Positions 4,227 to 10,010 of a stretch of DNA of 12,258 nt are shown here, piece after piece. Source of the DNA: JBBQZL01 sp038207745 (lineage in GTDB: Bacteria; Actinomycetota; Thermoleophilia; Solirubrobacterales; 70-9); contig JBBQZL010000067.1 of the NCBI GenBank assembly GCA_038207745.1, positions 1 to 12,258 of the forward strand, read 5' to 3'. A model generated the notes under the pieces. That model was not told the origin of the DNA. It ran no database searches and was given only the letters and a program-made list of their open reading frames with translations. How positions within the stretch are numbered: position 1 is the first letter of the stretch; each line of letters starts with the position of its first letter. Made by a program: the position numbers and the translations under genes.

Positions 4227-7079
4227 GTGGGAAGTCGCAAGCGAAATCTCTTTGTCCTGCTGTTCGTCCTCGGCCTCGTTGCCGTCTCGGCGCTGGTCAT
4301 CGTCAGCAAGTCGACCCGCCTCGGCCTCGACCTCAAGGGCGGGCTGGAGCTCGTCTACCAGGGTCGCGGAACCCCGTCGAACCCCGAGGTGACGGGCGAC
4401 ACGATCGACAAGGCGATCACGAAGATCCGCGAGAGGATCGACACCCTCGGCGTCGCCGAGCCCGAGGTTTCCCGCCTCGGCGCGACCGAGATCACGGTCA
4501 GCCTCCCCGACATCACCGACGCGAAGCGCGCGATCGACCAGGTGGGTACCACTGCGCAGCTCTACTTCTATGACTGGGAACCGAATGTCATCACCCAGCC
4601 GAAGATCCCGAAGGCAAAGCCCGGTGGCAGCTCCGAGACGCCGTTCGACAGTGCCTATAAGGCCGTAAGCGTGGCATCCCAGCAGCCGCAATCGTGTGAT
4701 GGGTGCACCACGACCGGTCCCCGCTACTACCTGTTCAGCAAGGGCAAGGAGCCGAAGCTACTGGCCGGGCCGGTCTCTGCAAAGAAGGACCTCTATGAGT
4801 CTCCGACCGGCAAGAAGTTCTCGAAGAGCGCGGGGCAGGTCCTCACGGTCCAGCAGGGCACCCTGGTGCTCACCGACACCCAGAAGTCGGACCCGGCCTG
4901 CCTGACCAGCGAGTGCTATTGGGTCCTCAATGACAGGCCCGCGCTCTCGGGCTCCGAGATCAAGGATCCGGCCCAGGGATACGACCAGGTCACCAACCAG
5001 CCGAACATCACCTTCAGCTTCACCGACAAGGGTCGTCAGGAGTTCCAGGATGTGACCCGGGCGATCGCCCAGCGCGGCCAGAACAAGGCGATCGGGCCCG
5101 TCAACTCGGCTCAGGCCTCGGCGCTCTCGGGCCACTTCGCAGCCGTGCTCGACAACGAGGTCGTCTCGCGGCCGATCATCAACTTTGCCGAGAACCCCGA
5201 CGGTATCGACGGTCGCACCGGCGCCCAGATCTCCGGCAGTTTCACCCCCCAGGAGGCGCAGGATGTCGCTTCCGCCCTGCAGATCGGCGCGCTTCCGATC
5301 ACCCTCCAGCTGATCAGCCAGACACAGGTTTCCGCGACCCTCGGTCAGCAGGCGCTCGACCAGGGCATCCTGGCCGGCGCGATCGGCCTGATCCTGGTGA
5401 TGCTCTTCCTGGTCGGCTTCTACCGGGTTCTCGGCGTGATTGCATCGAGCGCTCTTATCGCCTATGGGCTGATCTTCTTCGCGCTGATCAAGCTGATCCC
5501 GATCACCCTGACCTTGCCGGGAATTGCAGGACTGATTCTCACCATTGGGGTCGCGGCCGACTCCAACATCGTCATCTTCGAGCGGATAAAGGAAGAGGTC
5601 CGCGCGGGGAGATCGATCTCTTCGGCGATCACGATCGGCTACCGACGCGGCATCGCGACGATCATCGACGCCAACGTCGTCACCCTGCTGACCGCCTTCA
5701 TCCTCTTCGTGCTCGCGACCGCCGGCGTCAAGGGTTTCGCCTTTACGCTCGGTGTCGGGATCATGGTTTCGTTGCTGACCGCGGTTGTGTTCACGCAGGC
5801 TCTGCTCGGCAGCATGAGCCACACGAAGTTCATGCGGTCACCCGCGATGCTGGGTGCAAAGCCGCAGGAGCGGGTCAGATGGCACTTCGACTTCATGGGC
5901 GCCAGCAAGTGGTTCTTCTCGATCTCGGGAATGATCCTGATCATCGGTGCCTTCGCACTTACCACGAAGCAGCTCAACTTCGGGATCGACTTCGAATCCG
6001 GAACGCGGATCAAGGTCGCGCTGTCCCAGACGACAGACGAGAATGGGGTGCGCGGCACGCTCAACTCGATTGGAATCAAGGATGAGTCGATCCAGCGGGC
6101 ATCGGACCCGAACCTGGGCGACAACGTCTTCCAGATCGAGACCTCGGAGCTGACCCCGAAGCAGGGCGACGAAATACAGTCGGCGCTCGACAACAAGTAC
6201 GGAATCGATCAGGGGGCCTTCGACAACACCACGATCGGGCCGACCTTCGGTGCTCAGGTGGCAGACAGTGCGGTGCTCGCGATCATCTTCTCGCTGCTGC
6301 TGATCTCCGGCTACATCGCGATCCGCTTCCAACCCAAATTCGCGATCCCGGTGCTGATCGCGATCGTCCACGACATCCTGATCACGGGCGGTATCTACGC
6401 TCTGACCGGCCGAGAGGTGACGACCTCGACGGTTGCCGCCATATTGACTATTTTGGGCTACTCGCTCTACGACACAATCATCGTGTTCGACCGCATTCGA
6501 GAAAACCTGCCGCGCATGCCGCGCGCAGCGTTCTCACAGATCGTCAACCGCTCGATGAGCGAGGTGATGACCCGGTCACTGGTGACCAGCTTCTGCACTC
6601 TGATCAGCGTCGTGGCGCTGATGATCTTCGGCGGCACGACGCTTCAGGACTTTGCCTTCGCGATCATGATCGGGATCATCTCGGGAACCTACTCATCGAT
6701 CTTCATCGCATCGCCGGTCCTGACCGCCTGGAAGGAGCGCGAGCCCGCATACAGGCGCCGAGGTGCCAGGTTGATCGCGGCCTACGGCGAGGTACCGCCG
6801 TTCGCAGAGGATGTCGAGGTTGCGAAGCTGGGTGACACCGAACCCACAGACGCCGAGTTGGAGCTGGAGGGTGAGCAGGCGACCCAGGCGCGCGCCGCCA
6901 GGGTAGATGCCGCACCGGCGATCGAGAACGGCCCCGACGACCCCGGACCCGACAGCCCCGGAGCAGGCGACGCCGAGGTGGAAGGCGGCGGCGACGCTTC
7001 CAAGGCCGCAAAGACTTCGTCGCGTCCAGAGACCGGACGTCGGCCACATCGTCGTCGCAAGCACGGGAGGAGCAGATAA
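4227..7079 (+). CDS. secDF: Protein translocase SecD-SecF fusion
   Basis: SecDF uses the proton gradient to pull exported proteins out of the SecYEG channel. This 950-residue protein fuses both subunits. SecD part: first membrane helix (7-27), GLDLKGG (33-39), a large extracytoplasmic region (about 40-375), then five membrane helices (about 380-530) with the conserved D445 in the GVAADSNIVIFERIKEE motif. SecF part: helix 563-580, GIDFESGT (586-593), a smaller extracytoplasmic domain, and helices about 680-830 with D749 in GYSLYDTIIVFDRIREN. D445 and D749 match the proton-relay aspartates of known SecDF. The first ectodomain carries a segment (about 120-240) with C157/C160 and C225/C230, possible disulfides. 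Residues about 833-950 form a cytoplasmic tail, first acidic then Arg/Lys-rich. Start is GTG 4227 with AGGG seven bases upstream. Fused SecDF occurs in Bacillus and other groups; many actinobacteria keep the genes separate. Confidence 0.95.
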   Translation: MGSRKRNLFVLLFVLGLVAVSALVIVSKSTRLGLDLKGGLELVYQGRGTPSNPEVTGDTIDKAITKIRERIDTLGVAEPEVSRLGATEITVSLPDITDAKRAIDQVGTTAQLYFYDWEPNVITQPKIPKAKPGGSSETPFDSAYKAVSVASQQPQSCDGCTTTGPRYYLFSKGKEPKLLAGPVSAKKDLYESPTGKKFSKSAGQVLTVQQGTLVLTDTQKSDPACLTSECYWVLNDRPALSGSEIKDPAQGYDQVTNQPNITFSFTDKGRQEFQDVTRAIAQRGQNKAIGPVNSAQASALSGHFAAVLDNEVVSRPIINFAENPDGIDGRTGAQISGSFTPQEAQDVASALQIGALPITLQLISQTQVSATLGQQALDQGILAGAIGLILVMLFLVGFYRVLGVIASSALIAYGLIFFALIKLIPITLTLPGIAGLILTIGVAADSNIVIFERIKEEVRAGRSISSAITIGYRRGIATIIDANVVTLLTAFILFVLATAGVKGFAFTLGVGIMVSLLTAVVFTQALLGSMSHTKFMRSPAMLGAKPQERVRWHFDFMGASKWFFSISGMILIIGAFALTTKQLNFGIDFESGTRIKVALSQTTDENGVRGTLNSIGIKDESIQRASDPNLGDNVFQIETSELTPKQGDEIQSALDNKYGIDQGAFDNTTIGPTFGAQVADSAVLAIIFSLLLISGYIAIRFQPKFAIPVLIAIVHDILITGGIYALTGREVTTSTVAAILTILGYSLYDTIIVFDRIRENLPRMPRAAFSQIVNRSMSEVMTRSLVTSFCTLISVVALMIFGGTTLQDFAFAIMIGIISGTYSSIFIASPVLTAWKEREPAYRRRGARLIAAYGEVPPFAEDVEVAKLGDTEPTDAELELEGEQATQARAARVDAAPAIENGPDDPGPDSPGAGDAEVEGGGDASKAAKTSSRPETGRRPHRRRKHGRSR
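7066..7070 (+). promoter_or_regulatory. Ribosome binding site for the small membrane protein, inside secDF
   Basis: GGAGG lies within the last codons of secDF, eight bases before ATG 7079. It is the best-spaced strong Shine-Dalgarno in the window. It supports this short gene as real and as independently initiated even though it overlaps the secDF stop. Confidence 0.6.
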
Positions 7080-7360
7080 TGGCCGTGATCGTCTGGGCAA
7101 TAACGGGCATCGCGCTCTGGCACTTCACGGTCTTTCTTCCTCACCATGAACGCTTCTGGCAGGGGATCGTCGGCGCATTCCTTGGCGCATTGGTCGGCGC
7201 GGTCGCCTCTGGAGCGATCTTCCACGCGATCTCGGGGAAGGCACTCGGCGATACCGACGTTCTCACCGTTTTCGCCGCCGTCCCCGGGACGATCGTCGGG
7301 CTTGCGGTGATCTACTGGATTGGCGCTCGCCAGGAAGAATCGGCTGCGAGAGCGGCCTGA
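7079..7360 (+). CDS. Small membrane protein coupled to secDF, function unknown
   Basis: The 93-residue protein starts at an ATG that shares one base with the secDF stop (TAATG) and is preceded by a strong GGAGG. It has three hydrophobic segments, at about residues 2-20, 27-50 and 60-82. The middle one is Gly/Ala-rich (GIVGAFLGALVGAVASG) and the third contains AVPGTIVGLAVIYWIG. The loop between the second and third is short and acidic (GDTD), and the C-terminus is polar. The glycine-rich helix pattern recalls GlsB/YeaQ/YmgE-type small membrane proteins, but I would not assign it to that family. Tight coupling to secDF makes co-production near certain and suggests, as inference only, a partner role at the translocon or membrane. 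No signal peptide cleavage site or catalytic motif is evident. Confidence 0.8.
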   Translation: MAVIVWAITGIALWHFTVFLPHHERFWQGIVGAFLGALVGAVASGAIFHAISGKALGDTDVLTVFAAVPGTIVGLAVIYWIGARQEESAARAA

Positions 7361-7370
7361 GCCGGGCAGC

Positions 7371-7389
7371 CGGAGCGGGTTCCGCCCCG
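7371..7389 (+). other. Short GC-rich hairpin in the spacer before recJ
   Basis: Bases 7371-7378 can pair with 7382-7389 in an eight-position stem with one A-C mismatch and a three-base GTT loop. It lies in the 49-base spacer between the small membrane gene and recJ. No run of T follows, so it is not a standard intrinsic terminator. It could slow polymerase, protect an mRNA end, or be meaningless in GC-rich DNA. Confidence 0.25.
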
Positions 7390-7409
7390 ACCGGCCGTAG
7401 CCTTGGCTG

Positions 7410-10010
7410 ATGTCTGATCCCCTCAAGGCCTACGAGGCGAAGCCGTACCGCTACGCGGAGGCGCGGCTTCTGGTCGATGAGTTGGGGGTCAGCGAGCCTG
7501 TCGCGATCACCCTCGTAAGGCGCGGACACCGGACGCCGGACCAGGCCCGGAGCTTTCTGGCTGCGGTCGAGTCGCACGACCCATCCGAGTTCCGGTCGAT
7601 GGCCAAGGTGGTCGAGAGGGTTCGGAACGCGATCGAGAACGGGCGCCGGATCACGGTCCACGGCGACTTCGACGTGGACGGAGTCTGCTCCACCACGATC
7701 CTGGTCTCGACCCTCCGGAACCTTGGCGCCGTGTGTGACTGGCTGATCCCCGACCGGATCGGCGATGGCTACGGCCTCGGCTCCGCAAACGTCAAGCGCC
7801 TCGCCGAGCGGGGGACCGGCCTCCTGATCACCGTCGATTGCGGCATCACCGCCGTTGACGAGGTCCGCGAGGCCGTCGGCCTGGGGATCGACGTCGTCGT
7901 CACCGATCACCACCAGCCCAAGGATGAACTCCCCGACTGCCTGATCCTGCACCCGGTCATCGATGGCTATCCGTTCGCGGATCTCTGCGGGACAGCGGTG
8001 GCCTGGAAGCTCAGCTCGGCCCTCAGGGCCACGTCGGGCGATCCCGCCGCAGCTGACACCGACCTTGACCTGGTCGCCCTGGCGACGGTCGCGGATCTGG
8101 TCCCGCTTGTCGGAGAGAACCGATCATTGGTCAAGCTCGGCCTGGATGCGCTGAGGCGTACGAGGCGCCCGGGTCTCCTTGCGCTCGCCAGGGTCGCCGG
8201 TGTCAATCTCGATGCGGTCGGCGAAAAGGATCTCGGCTTCCGGCTCGGTCCGAGGGTCAACGCAGTCGGGCGCCTCTACCGCGCCGACGCAGGCGTCGAG
8301 CTGTTCCTGACCGAGGATCCCGAGCGGGCGGCCGCAATCGCCGAAGAGCTCGACAGCGCCAACCGCGAGCGCCAGTTCACCGAGCGTGACGTCGAGGCCG
8401 CCGCCGAAAAGGCTTTTCGGGTTCTGACCCCCGCGGAGCAGGAGGCACCGGCCGTGGTGGTCGCTGGGGCGGGCTGGCATCCAGGAGTCGTCGGCATTGC
8501 CGCGTCGCGTTTGGCCGAGGCGCATTGGGCGCCAACGGTTGTCATCTCGATCGGCGAGGACGGTTCGGCGCGTGGTTCCGGTCGCAGCATCCCAGGGTTC
8601 GATCTGCTTGCCGCGCTCGAGGCCTGCTCGGAGCACCTGGTCAGCTTTGGCGGTCACAGGGCGGCCGCGGGTCTCGAACTCCGTGCAGACTCCATAGCCG
8701 CCTTCCGCGCCGCATTCATCAACCACGCGTGCGAGTTCTTTGGCACTGATCCGAGAACCCGGACGGAGCAGGTCGATGCCGTCGTCGGCGGCACATCGAT
8801 GGGACTCGAGCTGGCGGAGCAGATCGGAGAGCTCGGTCCCTTCGGCATGGGCAACCCCGGGGTCAGGCTGCTTGTCCCATCGGCCCGGGTCACGGATGTG
8901 AAGACGATGGGGGAGGGCAAGCACTCCAGGTTCAGCCTTCAGAGCGGCGCACACCGGGCCGTGGGCGTGGCTTTCGGCCGCTCCGGGCTACCGGTGAATG
9001 ATGACGATTCGGTCGATATCGCCTTTCGACTCGAGGTCAACGAGTGGCGCGGCTCCGTCGAACCTCGCATCGTCCTTCGTGAGATCTACAACCTGGAGTC
9101 GCAGGTTGCTGAGGGGTGCGACGCTCCGAAGCACCGCTGTGAGTGCGGCGACGGAGAGTGGTGGGAGCGGGCAGGGCGGGCGGCAACCATCTCGGAGGAA
9201 TCCCCAACCGGAGTGGCTTCGAGTGTGCTCCCGGGGGGGCAGACGGCAGTCGGCGCCGCACAGGTCCGCATCGAGGCGCATCGGGGGTCACCGTCGGCAA
9301 CGGTGGCCGAGGTGGTCTCAACCGGTGAGCCGGTCCTCGCCGTCGTCTCGGATGCATCACGGCGCGCCGGCCTTGCGCTCGGAGCGGCGGGACTATCGCG
9401 TTTTGCCGGCGGCTCGGCCTCGATCGCCTGCTCACGTTGTGGGGTAGAGGCGATCAACTCGGTGCTTGAAGCAAGAGATGGGCACCTCGCAATGGTCGAC
9501 TACGCGGCACTCGAATTGGCGGAGGATCGCGGTGTCGGGTTTGGACATGTGGTTCTGGTCGATCCCCCGTCGTCATCCGGCGAGCTTGAACTTGCTGAGG
9601 CCCAAACAGGCAACGGAGGCTACGTCCATGCCAGCTGGGGAGGCCCTGAGCAACGTTTTGCCCTTCAGGTTCTCGCCGATCGTTTTGACCTGAGGCCACG
9701 GCTGGGCGAGATGTATCGCGCGCTGCGAACCACCGGCGAGGTTTCCGGAGCGGCTCTCGATGTGTTGCTGCGTGGCGCGGGTCCTCATCTCCGCAGTCCG
9801 GAAACCGCGGGGGCGCTCGTAGGTGTCTTGAGCGAACTGGGCCTCGTGGAAGGCGCCGGTTGGGCGGATCAAGCCCGAACGCTCGGGGCCGTATCCTCGG
9901 AGGGAACAGATCTCGAGCAATCAGCGATATTCAGGGCAGCCGAAGCCCGGCTCGGGAAAGGCAGGAAATGGCTCGAAAGAAACAGGCACCAGCAGCCACC
10001 GCAGGCATAA
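7410..10010 (+). CDS. recJ: Single-stranded-DNA exonuclease RecJ with C-terminal extension
   Basis: RecJ degrades single-stranded DNA 5' to 3' in recombination, mismatch and base-excision repair. The DHH phosphoesterase core shows HGDFDVDG (84-91), VDCG (142-145), the DHH triad (166-168) and ATVADLVPL (225-233), all metal-binding motifs. The DHHA1 domain (about 345-440) shows GWHPGVVGIAASRL, GSGRS and GGHRAAAG. The OB-like domain (about 455-560) starts near the GPFGMGNP segment. E. coli RecJ is 577 residues and would end about here. The remaining 300 residues comprise a Cys-containing linker (C570, C577, C579), a Rossmann- or helicase-like module (about 630-745, with C674/C677 and HVVLVDPP), and a winged-helix-like end (about 757-815). 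Firmicute RecJ also carries a C-terminal domain, and this may be a relative. ATG 7410 has no clear Shine-Dalgarno. The end overlaps rel by 43 bases in another frame. Confidence 0.94.
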   Translation: MSDPLKAYEAKPYRYAEARLLVDELGVSEPVAITLVRRGHRTPDQARSFLAAVESHDPSEFRSMAKVVERVRNAIENGRRITVHGDFDVDGVCSTTILVSTLRNLGAVCDWLIPDRIGDGYGLGSANVKRLAERGTGLLITVDCGITAVDEVREAVGLGIDVVVTDHHQPKDELPDCLILHPVIDGYPFADLCGTAVAWKLSSALRATSGDPAAADTDLDLVALATVADLVPLVGENRSLVKLGLDALRRTRRPGLLALARVAGVNLDAVGEKDLGFRLGPRVNAVGRLYRADAGVELFLTEDPERAAAIAEELDSANRERQFTERDVEAAAEKAFRVLTPAEQEAPAVVVAGAGWHPGVVGIAASRLAEAHWAPTVVISIGEDGSARGSGRSIPGFDLLAALEACSEHLVSFGGHRAAAGLELRADSIAAFRAAFINHACEFFGTDPRTRTEQVDAVVGGTSMGLELAEQIGELGPFGMGNPGVRLLVPSARVTDVKTMGEGKHSRFSLQSGAHRAVGVAFGRSGLPVNDDDSVDIAFRLEVNEWRGSVEPRIVLREIYNLESQVAEGCDAPKHRCECGDGEWWERAGRAATISEESPTGVASSVLPGGQTAVGAAQVRIEAHRGSPSATVAEVVSTGEPVLAVVSDASRRAGLALGAAGLSRFAGGSASIACSRCGVEAINSVLEARDGHLAMVDYAALELAEDRGVGFGHVVLVDPPSSSGELELAEAQTGNGGYVHASWGGPEQRFALQVLADRFDLRPRLGEMYRALRTTGEVSGAALDVLLRGAGPHLRSPETAGALVGVLSELGLVEGAGWADQARTLGAVSSEGTDLEQSAIFRAAEARLGKGRKWLERNRHQQPPQA

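Noticed and set aside
4758..5822. A 354-codon minus-strand open frame inside secDF
   Set aside because: The translation is a highly charged, low-complexity sequence mirroring secDF codon bias, and it lies opposite conserved SecD membrane helices.
7371..7389. Intrinsic terminator before recJ
   Set aside because: The stem has a mismatch and is not followed by a T-run, so I list it only as a possible hairpin.
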